Virus record (IMG/VR): IMGVR_UViG_3300032297_000473
Location: 1-58,531 of that record
DNA length: 58,531 nucleotides
Direction: 5' to 3' (one strand)
Source of the DNA: a virus
A program made the translations under genes and the position numbers. Positions 8,607 to 17,063 of the stretch are shown here, piece after piece; the first letter of the stretch is position 1; each line of letters starts with the position of its first letter. The notes beneath the pieces are model-generated. The model did not search any database, was not told the DNA's origin, and saw nothing but the letters and a program-made list of their open reading frames with translations.

Positions 8607-10490
8607 ATGCCTACAGATGAATTCAAAGAGTTGAAACAACGTTCGTTGTTTTCAAAATTAAGAAGATTATTTAGCACCGATGTAATTGTTCGTAATATTG
8701 GTGGTAAAAAACTAAAAGTAGTAGACACCGACGAATTAGCATACGCAACAGATCGTAATACATTACGTGATCGTTTCAATCGTATTCGTACAAGTGCCTA
8801 TAATCAATATAGCCGTGATTTCACACTGAGTTATCAAGCTGCTCGTATTGAATTGTTTCGTGATTACGACACAATGGATATGGACCCTATTATCAGCAGC
8901 GCATTAGATATTTATGCAGACGAGTGTTTAACTCAAAACGAATTGGGTGATATGCTAACAATTCGTAGCACCAATGATAACGTCAAACAAATTCTGCATA
9001 ATTTATTTTATGACATTTTAAATATTGAATTTAATTTGTGGAGTTGGACTCGTAACTTGGTAAAATACGGTGATTTTTACTTGAAAATGTATGTAAGCCC
9101 AGAATTTGGTGTTTACATGGTTGAACCAATTAGTAGCTACAATGTTACCCGTGTAGAAAACAGCGATTTAAATAATGAAAATTATATTAAATTTCAGGTA
9201 AATTTACCTGAAGGTGGCAAAATTGAAGAATTAGAAAATTATCAGGTTGCACATTTTCGTTTGTTGAGTGATAGTAATTTCTTACCTTACGGAAAAGGTA
9301 TTATTGAAGGTGCGCGTCGTGTTTGGAAGCAAGTTAGTTTGATGGAAGACGCAATGTTGATTCATCGTATCATGCGAGCACCTGAAAAACGCATTTACAA
9401 GGTTGATATTGGTAATATTCCTCCAAACGAAGTTGATCAATACATGGAAAAATTGATCAATAAGACTAAAAAGGTTCCTTATATTGATGAAAAGACTGGT
9501 GACTACAATCTTCGTTTCAATTTGTGGAACATGGTTGAAGATATTTATTTGCCTGTTCGTGGCAGTGATAGTGGAACCAGCATTGAGCCATTGAGCGGCA
9601 TGGAATTTACAGGTATTGATGATATTGAATATCTTCGCAACAAAATGATGGCTGCATTAAAGATTCCAAAGGCATTTTTGGGTTATGAAGAAGATTTGAG
9701 CGGCAAAGCTACATTGGCAGCAGAAGACGTTCGTTTTGCACGTACTGTTCAACGTGTTCAAAAATTTATTGTTAGTGAACTAACCAAAATTGCAATTGTT
9801 CATTTGTATTCACAAGGTTATCGTGATGCAGAATTGGTTGATTTTAGTTTGGAATTGACAAATCCATCTACTATTTTTGAAAAAGAAAAGGTTAGTGTCT
9901 GGCAAGAAAAAACCAGTTTGGCAAAAGATATGATTGATGCCAAAATTTATAGTCGTAAATGGATTCACACCACTGTATTCAATACCAGTGAAGATGATAT
10001 TGACACTATTAACAATGATATTGTTGAAGATGCAAAACAAGCATATCGTTTGAAGAAGATTGAAGAAGAAGGTATTGATCCAGCAAAACCATATAACAAA
10101 ATTAATGCCGGTGAAGAAAATGCCGGTGGCGCAACACCTGAACCCGGCGCAGCAGAACCAGAAGCAGCACCAGCAGAAACACCAGCAGAAACACCAGCAC
10201 CACCGGCAGGTGCAGGAGAAGCTCCATTAAAAGAACGTGATCAAACAGATCGTAAAAAGGCATCAAAATATCCATTTGGAGAAGATGTATTGGGTGATGG
10301 AGAAAATCGCCGTCGTTCAAATAAAACAACAACCAAACATCCTATTTCACATGCATACAAAAATAATAGTCCTTTGAGTTTTGAAGGATTGGATATGCAT
10401 CTTCGTGGAGATGGTACAAAATCAATTTTAAATGAAAGTATAGATTCAAAAAAGAAATCATTTTTGGATGAATCTAATATTATTGAGTAA
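8607..10490 (+). CDS. Portal vertex protein (T4 gp20-like)
   Basis: This is the dodecameric head-tail connector through which DNA enters and leaves the capsid. The product has 627 residues. Recognisable portal segments are RIELFRDYDTMDMDPIISSALDIYADE (about 75-105), the FLPYGKGIIEGARRVWKQ stretch (near 230), AMLIHRIMRAPEKRIYKVDIGN (near 255) and the long helix region KMMAALKIPKAFLGYEEDL (about 345-365). The last 130 residues carry a Pro/Ala/Glu-rich low-complexity extension (PEPGAAEPEAAPAETPAETP) and a basic, Ser/Asn-rich tail, both absent from T4 gp20. It follows the terminase directly, as in T4. Confidence 0.95.
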   Translation: MPTDEFKELKQRSLFSKLRRLFSTDVIVRNIGGKKLKVVDTDELAYATDRNTLRDRFNRIRTSAYNQYSRDFTLSYQAARIELFRDYDTMDMDPIISSALDIYADECLTQNELGDMLTIRSTNDNVKQILHNLFYDILNIEFNLWSWTRNLVKYGDFYLKMYVSPEFGVYMVEPISSYNVTRVENSDLNNENYIKFQVNLPEGGKIEELENYQVAHFRLLSDSNFLPYGKGIIEGARRVWKQVSLMEDAMLIHRIMRAPEKRIYKVDIGNIPPNEVDQYMEKLINKTKKVPYIDEKTGDYNLRFNLWNMVEDIYLPVRGSDSGTSIEPLSGMEFTGIDDIEYLRNKMMAALKIPKAFLGYEEDLSGKATLAAEDVRFARTVQRVQKFIVSELTKIAIVHLYSQGYRDAELVDFSLELTNPSTIFEKEKVSVWQEKTSLAKDMIDAKIYSRKWIHTTVFNTSEDDIDTINNDIVEDAKQAYRLKKIEEEGIDPAKPYNKINAGEENAGGATPEPGAAEPEAAPAETPAETPAPPAGAGEAPLKERDQTDRKKASKYPFGEDVLGDGENRRRSNKTTTKHPISHAYKNNSPLSFEGLDMHLRGDGTKSILNESIDSKKKSFLDESNIIE

Positions 10491-10567
10491 AGTTAGATAA
10501 ATATCGTATTTAAATCAATTTTACACATTTTTCTCTATATTTATAAAATAACGGAATAGACATTATT

Positions 10568-11434
10568 ATGTATAAAGCAAAACATTCTAAGTTTAGAAAT
10601 ACTGGGTTGCTATTTGAGTTACTTACTCGACAAGTAACTGCGGATATTTTAGCTGGTAAGGACGAATCACCGGCTAAAAATTTACTGTTTAAGTATTTTT
10701 CGCCAAATACAGAACTTGGACGCGAATGGCAATTGTATAATTTTTTAGTAAACGAACGTGCCAAAGATGAAACTCTAGCAGAAAAATATATTTCAATCAC
10801 TTTAAAGCAAAGAGAAAAGCTTGATAACAAAAAACTTACCGAGCAAAAATATAATTTAATCAAAGAAATTAATGATGTCTATTCCGCAGAAACATTATTA
10901 AAATCCAGTTTAAAAAATTATAAACTTTTTGCTTCAGTTTATAAATTATTTGAAGATCACATCAATAATAAAATTAAGTTTGATATTCAAGAAGTAATTC
11001 AAGCTAGAAATTTTATTAGTGAAAATCTATGTGGTGTTAAAAAGAAATCACCGGAAGCAGAAGAAGAAGTCATTAAAATTTACAAACAACAAAGCGAAGA
11101 TATTCGTATGTTGTCTTACAAAATCATGGTAGATAGCTTGAATGAAAAATATCAAGGACTTGATCAAAATCAAAAACGATTGCTTCGTGAATTTATTAAC
11201 AATATTACCAATACAAATTCATTGAATGTATTGATTAATGAAGAAGTAGAAACTGTAAAGAAAGAATTGACTGAATTGAGTTCACAAGTTGATTCGGATG
11301 TTATCAGAATTAAAATTACAGAAACTGTAAAACAATTGGATAAAGTCAAACCATCAAAGAGTGTCAAAGACAATCAAGTTATGGTTTTGTTGCTTTCATA
11401 TGAACTCATCAAAGAAATCAAATCACAAATTTAA
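10568..11434 (+). CDS. Conserved phage head-region protein of unknown function
   Basis: The 288-residue product is charged and almost wholly helical. The N-terminus (KFRNTGLLFELLTRQVTADILAG) and NTELGREWQLYNFL are features I associate with an uncharacterised protein found between portal and protease genes of marine T4-like phages; this is from memory, not a search. The C-terminal half is Lys/Glu-rich with heptad-like spacing. There are no catalytic motifs, signal peptide or membrane segments. A TATTTAT box lies at 10538-10544, and the gene leads the run protease-core-scaffold. A prohead core or assembly role is plausible by position. Confidence 0.55.
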   Translation: MYKAKHSKFRNTGLLFELLTRQVTADILAGKDESPAKNLLFKYFSPNTELGREWQLYNFLVNERAKDETLAEKYISITLKQREKLDNKKLTEQKYNLIKEINDVYSAETLLKSSLKNYKLFASVYKLFEDHINNKIKFDIQEVIQARNFISENLCGVKKKSPEAEEEVIKIYKQQSEDIRMLSYKIMVDSLNEKYQGLDQNQKRLLREFINNITNTNSLNVLINEEVETVKKELTELSSQVDSDVIRIKITETVKQLDKVKPSKSVKDNQVMVLLLSYELIKEIKSQI

Positions 11435-11440
11435 TAATAT

Positions 11441-11944
11441 ATGAATAAAGACAACGTAGATAAAAAAGGTAAAATCATTGTTGGAGGCACTTTGCGTGAA
11501 AAATTAAAGGATAAGTTGAAAGACCTTATTCGTAAAAAAATGACAGAAATTTCAACAAGTGGTGCTGCTGGTGGTAGTGCTGCGGACGGTAGTGCCGGTC
11601 CAGTAAAAACGCCATATGCATTTGGTAAAGTAAAAGATCCTACAACTGGTTTGGATGGATATAAGCAAGTTGGCAAAACTGAAACAGGTACAATTACTGA
11701 AAAAGAAGGTGCTAAAAAATCTGAAAAGTCAGAAAAAGAACCTGCTAAAAAGAGTGAACCAACGCCATATGAACCAATTGTACCAAGTGTAACACCAAAG
11801 ACTCCCGCAGAAAAAGCCGCTGCCGAACTTTCACCAGATAATCTACAACGCGAAAAAGATTTAGCAACAATTGTAAATAAATTGAGCGATATGTTGAGCA
11901 AACGTAGATTAGCAAAAAAAGCAAAATCTAAAAAAACCGATTAA
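11441..11944 (+). CDS. Low-complexity prohead-core-type protein
   Basis: The product has 167 residues. A basic helix at the N-terminus (LREKLKDKLKDLIRKKMTE, about residues 18-36) is followed by Ala/Gly/Ser then Lys/Glu/Pro-rich low complexity, and a basic C-terminal helix (KLSDMLSKRRLAKKAKSKK). In T4 the small core proteins gp67 and gp68 occupy this place between portal and protease. There is no detectable sequence similarity, but composition and position agree. KKMTE followed by IS could be a prohead-protease-type site only loosely, because P3 is Met. The gene starts 7 nt after its neighbour. Confidence 0.45.
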   Translation: MNKDNVDKKGKIIVGGTLREKLKDKLKDLIRKKMTEISTSGAAGGSAADGSAGPVKTPYAFGKVKDPTTGLDGYKQVGKTETGTITEKEGAKKSEKSEKEPAKKSEPTPYEPIVPSVTPKTPAEKAAAELSPDNLQREKDLATIVNKLSDMLSKRRLAKKAKSKKTD

Positions 11945-11949
11945 TACTT

Positions 11950-12432
11950 ATGTCGATTAGTTTAAAAAGACTAATAGAATTGGATAGTGAGCCGCAAGCA
12001 AAACAACCCGCTGCGGCTTATAATCCTATTGTTGCTCAACAACCAACACCACAAGGTCAGGAATTTAATGTTGGATTAGATTTTACTAATTTTGAGCGTA
12101 CAATTGCAGCGTTTACTGAAAACGCAAAAAATGCATTTCAACAAAAACTTATGAGTTTGGTTGGAAATAAAAAGGTATTTTTGCGTGGCAGTAAAGGTTA
12201 TGGTCAACCAATTAAAGATTATACTATCAATGTAAAAAGCGTTAGCATTGACTTTTATTATGAACGTTATGTTGTTGTTTTCAAAGATGAAAATGACAAA
12301 GAATACTTTTTAGAGCCGGGATACAAGATTAAAATCTTGGGTCAGGCACAAATTGTTCCAAAAACACCAAAGAAAAAAAAGAAGGAACAACCTCCGGTTG
12401 CACCAGTTCAACCAAATATTAATCCTAGATAA
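11950..12432 (+). CDS. Head-region protein with a capsid-targeting-like leader
   Basis: The product has 160 residues. The leader MSISLKRLIE fits the prohead protease consensus (L-I-E, cut after E10). It is followed by a Pro/Gln/Ala-rich linker, a folded part at about residues 35-135 with alternating beta strands (VKSVSIDFYYERYVVVFKDEN), and a basic, Pro-rich C-terminus (TPKKKKKEQPP). No known family is recognised. It lies directly before the protease gene, so it is probably a minor internal head protein processed during maturation. Confidence 0.5.
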   Translation: MSISLKRLIELDSEPQAKQPAAAYNPIVAQQPTPQGQEFNVGLDFTNFERTIAAFTENAKNAFQQKLMSLVGNKKVFLRGSKGYGQPIKDYTINVKSVSIDFYYERYVVVFKDENDKEYFLEPGYKIKILGQAQIVPKTPKKKKKEQPPVAPVQPNINPR

Positions 12433-12433
12433 T

Positions 12434-13051
12434 ATGAATAAAGAATTACTTGTTGATTGCATTTCGTTTGCAGTAAGCCGAGATGTCATAAATGAAATGA
12501 CAAATAGCGGCGGACCTTTTGTAGTAAAAGGTGTATTGCAACGTGCCAATGCAAAAAATCAAAATGGTAGAATTTATCCAAAAGCAATTTTGGAACGCGA
12601 AGCAGTAAAATATACTGAAAACTTTATCAAACAACGCCGTGCATTGGGTGAATTAGATCACCCTGAAACAAGTGTTGTTAATTTGCAAAATGTTAGTCAT
12701 AACGTTTTGGAAGTTCACTGGGAAGGTGATGATTTGGTAGGCAGTGTTGAAATCTTAACAACGCCAAGCGGCAATATTTTGCGCGAGTTGTTTAAAAGCT
12801 CAATCAATGTTGGCATTAGTAGTCGTGGTGTAGGTAGTGTAAAACGAAAAATGGCAGAAAGTGCAGATGAAGTTCAAGAAGACTTTGAATTAATTGCATT
12901 CGATTTCGTTAGTAACCCAAGCACACAAGGAGCATTTTTACATCCATCTGGCCAAATTCAAGAAGGTGTAAATACAGTTAAAAATCCAGTTACAAACAAA
13001 TGGGATAATGTAAATAATATTATTCGAGAAATCTTAGGAGAAATTAAATAA
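12434..13051 (+). CDS. Prohead protease (T4 gp21-like serine protease)
   Basis: This is the maturation protease that cleaves scaffold, capsid and internal head proteins at (L/I)-x-E sites. The product has 205 residues. Visible family features are the ANAKNQNGRIYPK stretch (about 39-50), the catalytic His in LGELDHPE (His76), and the catalytic Ser in INVGISSRG (Ser129/130). FELIAFDFVSNPS follows, as in the U9/S78-type proteases. The ATG at 12434 is used because it follows the upstream stop by 1 nt and gives the expected length. An in-frame start further upstream would lie inside the neighbouring gene. Its presence is the key support for reading the shared N-terminal leaders in this window as cleavable head-targeting signals. 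Confidence 0.93.
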   Translation: MNKELLVDCISFAVSRDVINEMTNSGGPFVVKGVLQRANAKNQNGRIYPKAILEREAVKYTENFIKQRRALGELDHPETSVVNLQNVSHNVLEVHWEGDDLVGSVEILTTPSGNILRELFKSSINVGISSRGVGSVKRKMAESADEVQEDFELIAFDFVSNPSTQGAFLHPSGQIQEGVNTVKNPVTNKWDNVNNIIREILGEIK

Positions 13052-13057
13052 AATAAT

Positions 13058-14290
13058 ATGGACCAATTAACCACAGATAAATTATTGGAAGAAGCTTTTG
13101 AGAAACTAAAATCAAAACTTTCCGGTGCAATGCATGCTGCTGGTCAATTTGTGAAAACCGGCAATGTTGGACTTGCAAAAACTAGTTATAGTGCTCAAAG
13201 TGTAGCAAAACGTGCAGAATTATTTAAACAAACAGTTGGTGATTATTTAAGTAAAATCGAACAATTTGATACTACTGGCGCAACTAAACTTAATACATTA
13301 TCTCACATCGGTCCTGTTGTAATTAAAAGCAAATCCACTGTAAATGAACCTGCGGATGGTCAACAATACACAACGTCCGCTGGACTTACTTATACCTATA
13401 ACGCTAAATCAAAATCTTGGTTTGATGCTGGTGGAAGAAAGATGGGAAATTCTCCAATGATGACCAAGAAGTTTTTAAAACAATATCCAAAGGGAGTTGT
13501 TAAAGAAATTACAAGTTTAAATGAAGCCGGTGAAGTATTTGCATACGAACGTGAAATTGAAAAGCAAATCAAATCTTTCATTACAGATTTGGCAACTCAA
13601 TTTAATGTAACAGGTAATAATACAAAAGAAATTCTTACTAATTTAGAAAAATTGCCAGCGGTTCCTGATTTAAAAAAAGCAGTCACTGAATTAAATGCTT
13701 TTATTAATGATCTGGGAACAAAGACAAAATTAACAATTAAACTTCCAGAAGTTAAAATTGCCGTTCCTGCTGCTAAACCTACATCAGCCGCAACGTCAAA
13801 AACTACATCAACAAAAGCTGCACCAGCAAAACCTACGTCTACATCAAATGCTCCGAAAATGGGAGATAATGTTGTGCTAGGAAATTATAAATTTACATTT
13901 GATGGCAAATCTTGGATTAGTCCAATCGATCATAAACCAGTAAAAGATGCAGGCATTCTTCGTGCTATTAATCTTCAGATTCTTAATAAGAAACCTGTAT
14001 CAAAGTCAAAGAAACCAGTTTCTAAAAAACCTACATCCACAGGTGGAACATCAACGGGTGGAACATCAAGCACACCGTCAGGTGGAGCACCAAAAGATGG
14101 CGCAATTGATGCGTCAAAAAAATATAAATTTGATGCTACTAAAGGATTATGGATTAATATTGCAACAAATACTGCATTGAGCAAATTTAATTCAGATAAT
14201 AAAACCAAAGCTTATTGGAAAGCAGTTGCAGCCAAAAAAATAGTTCCAGAAGGTAAAACTAAAATTACATATAAAGAGTTTTTCGTATAA
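13058..14290 (+). CDS. Modular head-region protein with three Trp-centred repeats
   Basis: The product has 410 residues. The N-terminus (MDQLTTDKLLEEAFEKL) contains LLE and LEE, possible prohead protease sites. Three divergent modules of about 40 residues follow the pattern hydrophobic-Y-x-(F/Y)-x-(A/G)-x-x-x-x-W: YTYNAKSKSWFDAGG (near 125), YKFTFDGKSWISP (near 280) and YKFDATKGLWIN (near 350). Thr/Pro/Lys/Ala-rich linkers join them (TSAATSKTTSTKAAPAKPTS). No known family is recognised. It lies between the protease and another small leader-bearing head gene, so a prohead core or internal protein role is likely. Confidence 0.5.
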   Translation: MDQLTTDKLLEEAFEKLKSKLSGAMHAAGQFVKTGNVGLAKTSYSAQSVAKRAELFKQTVGDYLSKIEQFDTTGATKLNTLSHIGPVVIKSKSTVNEPADGQQYTTSAGLTYTYNAKSKSWFDAGGRKMGNSPMMTKKFLKQYPKGVVKEITSLNEAGEVFAYEREIEKQIKSFITDLATQFNVTGNNTKEILTNLEKLPAVPDLKKAVTELNAFINDLGTKTKLTIKLPEVKIAVPAAKPTSAATSKTTSTKAAPAKPTSTSNAPKMGDNVVLGNYKFTFDGKSWISPIDHKPVKDAGILRAINLQILNKKPVSKSKKPVSKKPTSTGGTSTGGTSSTPSGGAPKDGAIDASKKYKFDATKGLWINIATNTALSKFNSDNKTKAYWKAVAAKKIVPEGKTKITYKEFFV

Positions 14291-14297
14291 TCGTCTA

Positions 14298-14304
14298 TAT
14301 TTAT
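14298..14304 (+). promoter_or_regulatory. TATTTAT box, 6 nt before the ATG at 14311
   Basis: TATTTAT lies in the 20-nt gap between two head genes, 6 nt from the start codon, with no Shine-Dalgarno. Confidence 0.4.
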
Positions 14305-14310
14305 TAACAT

Positions 14311-14796
14311 ATGATCACCTTAAAGAAAATTATTGAAGGAGTTGAACAAGAATCTTCTGTAGATACCAACGAATTGAGTGGTATGATGGGACAATCACCT
14401 ACTACATGGGATACGCCAAAAGCATATGCTCCTGCTGGTTCTCCGGTTCGTACAAATGAAGCATTGCCTTCAAAAAAATTGACCGCTGAAGAAAAGCGTA
14501 AATTACTTGGTATGATTGGTCAATTTAACGAATATCGTCGTGCTATGAAGATGGCTGACGAATTGAAACAAGTTGCTGAAAATATTGTTTATATTGCTGA
14601 AATGACTGAAAAATACGGTTTGAATGAAACAAGCGAATGGTTTGAAGGAGTAACGTTGGAACGTGATATGAAAGAAATAAAACGCTATGCAAGTGACCTG
14701 CATAAGATTGCTACTAAAGTTCATCCACAAGTTGAACAAGCTGAAGCAATATACGAAGAAATTGGACTAAAGTTAGAAAGATATTTTAATCTATAA
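14311..14796 (+). CDS. Helical head-region protein with a capsid-targeting-like leader
   Basis: The product has 161 residues. The leader MITLKKIIE (I-I-E, cut after E9) matches the pattern shared by many proteins here. After a Ser/Pro/Thr-rich linker (about residues 14-50), the rest is helical and charged (about 55-161), with probable coiled coil. There are no Cys and no catalytic motif. It ends at a bidirectional terminator. A prohead-core or packaged internal-protein role is inferred from leader and position. Confidence 0.5.
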   Translation: MITLKKIIEGVEQESSVDTNELSGMMGQSPTTWDTPKAYAPAGSPVRTNEALPSKKLTAEEKRKLLGMIGQFNEYRRAMKMADELKQVAENIVYIAEMTEKYGLNETSEWFEGVTLERDMKEIKRYASDLHKIATKVHPQVEQAEAIYEEIGLKLERYFNL

Positions 14797-14800
14797 ATAA

Positions 14801-14829
14801 AAAAACCCCGCTGTTAAGCGGGGTTTTTT
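14801..14829. terminator. Bidirectional intrinsic terminator between convergent genes
   Basis: The stem CCCCGCT / AGCGGGG (14806-14812 and 14817-14823) with loop GTTA is flanked by A5 on the left and T6 on the right. It can therefore stop transcription from both directions, which fits the convergent genes ending at 14796 and 14831. Confidence 0.95.
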
Positions 14830-14830
14830 G

Positions 14831-15214
14831 TTATACTTCTAATTTTCCAAACTCATCTATTCTATCCATCATGTTATCAAATGATTTGAAATAATGTTTT
14901 CTATCATTAATTTTTAATTCATATCCGAGTTTTTTATGCTTGGCAATGCTGTATCTATTCATATCCATGTCACCGGGAATAGTTAGCCCCATATGACTAT
15001 CACCTTCGATTTGAAAACCCATACCTTCAAGCATATCCAAATGTTTCATTTCCCATGAATTTGGATTATCGAAGTCATCTAACTTGTAATAATTTTCATT
15101 TTGTAGTTCGGATGTATGATAATCTTTTCGAATATTCATTGGTTGTTTGTAGCTATTATGATTGCTACCAACACTATGACGTTTTGAACTAATTGTAAAT
15201 TGTTTTGATTGCAT
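14831..15214 (-). CDS. Hypothetical protein in a minus-strand pair
   Basis: The product has 127 residues. It starts with a polar, Ser/Lys/Asn-rich segment, then a more compact part (WEMKHLDMLEGMGFQIEGDS ... YSIAKHKKLGYELKINDRKHYFKSFDNMMDRIDEFG) that looks like a small alpha/beta domain. No family is recognised, and it lacks the (L/I)-x-E leader. It starts 3 nt after the stop of the other minus-strand gene, so the two form an operon. These are the only minus-strand genes in the window, which suggests an acquired accessory pair. Confidence 0.55.
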   Translation of the reverse strand: MQSKQFTISSKRHSVGSNHNSYKQPMNIRKDYHTSELQNENYYKLDDFDNPNSWEMKHLDMLEGMGFQIEGDSHMGLTIPGDMDMNRYSIAKHKKLGYELKINDRKHYFKSFDNMMDRIDEFGKLEV

Positions 15215-15217
15215 ATG

Positions 15218-15703
15218 TTATTTATTCATTAATAGAGCGTCTGTGAAAAAATTATAAATGTTGCTCAAGAAATTTGGAATATTTGCATTTTTGTCAAATG
15301 GACTTCCTGAGCGGCTAAACACTGCGCCGGGTTTATCTATATCTTCTCGTTTAGTAAATGCAACATACCACATGACATATTTATATTCATTAGAATTTTG
15401 TGGATTTGCAATTTTTCTAATGGCAAAATGAAAATTTGTTGGAGATTGATTAATTTCAAATTGAATAGTATTATTTGTAAAATCCGCCGAATCTAAATTA
15501 TATCTACTTTTAATTGCTGCTTTAATTTTTTCAAGTTCTTGAGGACCAATCGGATAAGGACGATTATGTCCTTTTTGTAATACAGCAGTCAAATTGGTAT
15601 CATCTGCTTCTTTTGTTTCAACATAAGAAGATTCTATCAACATATTTTCCAACAATACCTTTTTGATATATTGCTTCAATGATTGTTTTTGTTTTTCAGT
15701 CAT
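15218..15703 (-). CDS. Hypothetical minus-strand protein with a capsid-targeting-like leader
   Basis: The product has 161 residues. The N-terminus QSLKQYIKKVLLENMLIE has two possible (L/I)-x-E sites (LLE and LIE) after a basic amphipathic helix, a longer form of the leader seen elsewhere. The body (about residues 30-161) is alpha/beta, with RPYPIGPQELEKIKAAIKSR and KYVMWYVAFTKREDID. No family is recognised. A TATTTAT box in its own orientation sits 4 nt before the ATG. It is probably a packaged protein like the plus-strand leader-bearing genes. Confidence 0.55.
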   Translation of the reverse strand: MTEKQKQSLKQYIKKVLLENMLIESSYVETKEADDTNLTAVLQKGHNRPYPIGPQELEKIKAAIKSRYNLDSADFTNNTIQFEINQSPTNFHFAIRKIANPQNSNEYKYVMWYVAFTKREDIDKPGAVFSRSGSPFDKNANIPNFLSNIYNFFTDALLMNK

Positions 15704-15707
15704 ATAA

Positions 15708-15714
15708 ATAAATA
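15708..15714 (-). promoter_or_regulatory. TATTTAT box (minus strand), 4 nt before the ATG
   Basis: Reading the minus strand, TATTTAT is followed by 4 nt and the start codon at 15703. The box keeps its orientation relative to the gene even on the opposite strand, which argues that it is a functional signal and not just AT-rich spacer. Confidence 0.45.
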
Positions 15715-15749
15715 TCTAAAATTATTTTAACTTTTGCATTTTTTAATTA

Positions 15750-15756
15750 TATTTAT
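15750..15756 (+). promoter_or_regulatory. TATTTAT box upstream of the scaffold gene
   Basis: This is the plus-strand copy of the box in the 147-bp divergent intergenic region. It lies about 94 nt before the scaffold ATG, which has its own Shine-Dalgarno AAAGGA (15838-15843). The layout would give a conventional leader for this abundant product. I see no other clear signal in this intergenic region. Confidence 0.4.
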
Positions 15757-15850
15757 TTTACAGTAATACGACATTTCCTTTGTCGCAATAAATATTCTAA
15801 CTTTATTGGAGTTTCTATAATAACTTCAGAAACAAACAAAGGATAACTAT

Positions 15851-17014
15851 ATGTCAAAATTATTACAAGAAGCACTCGCTGACGCAAAAGCCGTTAAGCG
15901 TATTGCTATTGAAAATGCTAAAGTAGCATTAGAAGAAACATTCCAACGTGAAGTCACCGGAATGTTCCAAGAAAAAATCAAAGAAGAATTGGCCAACGAA
16001 GAAACCTACGGTGTAGGTGATCAAAGTGGCGGTCTTCAAGGATCCAGTGATATTGGTGGAACTGTTGGTGGTAGCAAAAAGCCATCTGCAAAAGCACATC
16101 AAACATCAACTAAGGTTGTAGCTCAACCAAGAGAAAAATTCTTTGAAGAAGCTGAAGAAGATGAAGAATCACTTCATGCTGAAGGTGGTCCTCACCAAAC
16201 TCAATTCGAAGCTTCAGAAGAAGAAGCTGTTCATGATGAAACAATTACCAATCAAGAATTGGAAGAAATCTTGAGTAGCTTGGAAGAAGAATTAGATGAA
16301 GAAGGTGAAGTAGCACCAGCACCAGCACCAGTTGATCCAATGGCACAAGCTCCTGCTCCAATGGCTCCTGCTCCCGTTGATCCAAATGCTCCAGTAGCTG
16401 CTCAACCTCCAGTTGATCCAAATGCTCCTGCTGCTCCAGTTGCTCCTGCTCCAATGGCACAAGCACAACCTCCAGTTGCTGAAGAAGAAGAAAGCATGGA
16501 AGAAATCAGCCTCGACGAACTTTTGAGTGAAATCGGTGCTGAAGAAAGCTTGGAAGAAGCTAAGGCAGAAGACGAAGAAGAAGAAGATAAAGAAGAAGAA
16601 GACGATTTGAAGGAAGAAAATACCTCACTTCGTACCCAATTGAGCGAACACATTAAAGTCATTGAATATTTGCGTGAACAAATCAATGAAATTAATTTGT
16701 TGAATGCAAAATTATTGTATACCAACAAGTTGTTTAAGCAATTTGGTTTGAATAACTCACAAAAATTGAGCATTGTTGAAAAATTCGACTTGGCAAGCAC
16801 AGTACGTGAAGTCAAGTATGCATACACAATTTTAGCCGAATCATTAAGTTCCGGTGCATCAACAGTCAAGAAGACTAATACTGTTGCAAAATCTATCACC
16901 GAAGGTTTGGCAAGCAAAGCAGTTGCATCCACAAAACCATCAAAAGATGTAATTGTTGAAAACACTAACGAGATGGCTTTGAGATTCCAAAGACTCGCCG
17001 GAATCAAGAAGTAA
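15851..17014 (+). CDS. Prohead core scaffold protein (T4 gp22-like)
   Basis: This is the internal scaffold around which the capsid shell assembles; it is later cut up by the prohead protease. The product has 387 residues and is very acidic. The N-terminal helix MSKLLQEALADAKAVKRIA carries L-Q-E followed by A, a protease-type site. The middle is Pro/Ala/Met/Gln-rich low complexity (about residues 155-215), then Glu/Asp runs (about 240-255). The C-terminal part is helical (LREQINEINLLNAKLLYTNK ... LNNSQKLSIVEKFDLASTV) and ends in MALRFQRLAGIKK, as is typical of gp22-type scaffolds. It sits directly upstream of the capsid gene and has AAAGGA 7 nt before the ATG. Confidence 0.88.
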   Translation: MSKLLQEALADAKAVKRIAIENAKVALEETFQREVTGMFQEKIKEELANEETYGVGDQSGGLQGSSDIGGTVGGSKKPSAKAHQTSTKVVAQPREKFFEEAEEDEESLHAEGGPHQTQFEASEEEAVHDETITNQELEEILSSLEEELDEEGEVAPAPAPVDPMAQAPAPMAPAPVDPNAPVAAQPPVDPNAPAAPVAPAPMAQAQPPVAEEEESMEEISLDELLSEIGAEESLEEAKAEDEEEEDKEEEDDLKEENTSLRTQLSEHIKVIEYLREQINEINLLNAKLLYTNKLFKQFGLNNSQKLSIVEKFDLASTVREVKYAYTILAESLSSGASTVKKTNTVAKSITEGLASKAVASTKPSKDVIVENTNEMALRFQRLAGIKK

Positions 17015-17063
17015 TTTTAATGGTGAGCAAAAACCAAACAAAAATAGATAAGGAAAATATAAT

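Noticed and set aside
12353-12433. Upstream start for the prohead protease
   Set aside because: It lies within the preceding gene and encodes a basic, non-conserved extension, while the ATG at 12434 gives the normal protease start.
16402-17007. Antisense open frame (201 codons) opposite the scaffold gene
   Set aside because: Its Ser/Ala runs mirror the Glu/Pro/Ala low complexity of the scaffold, and no start signal is present.
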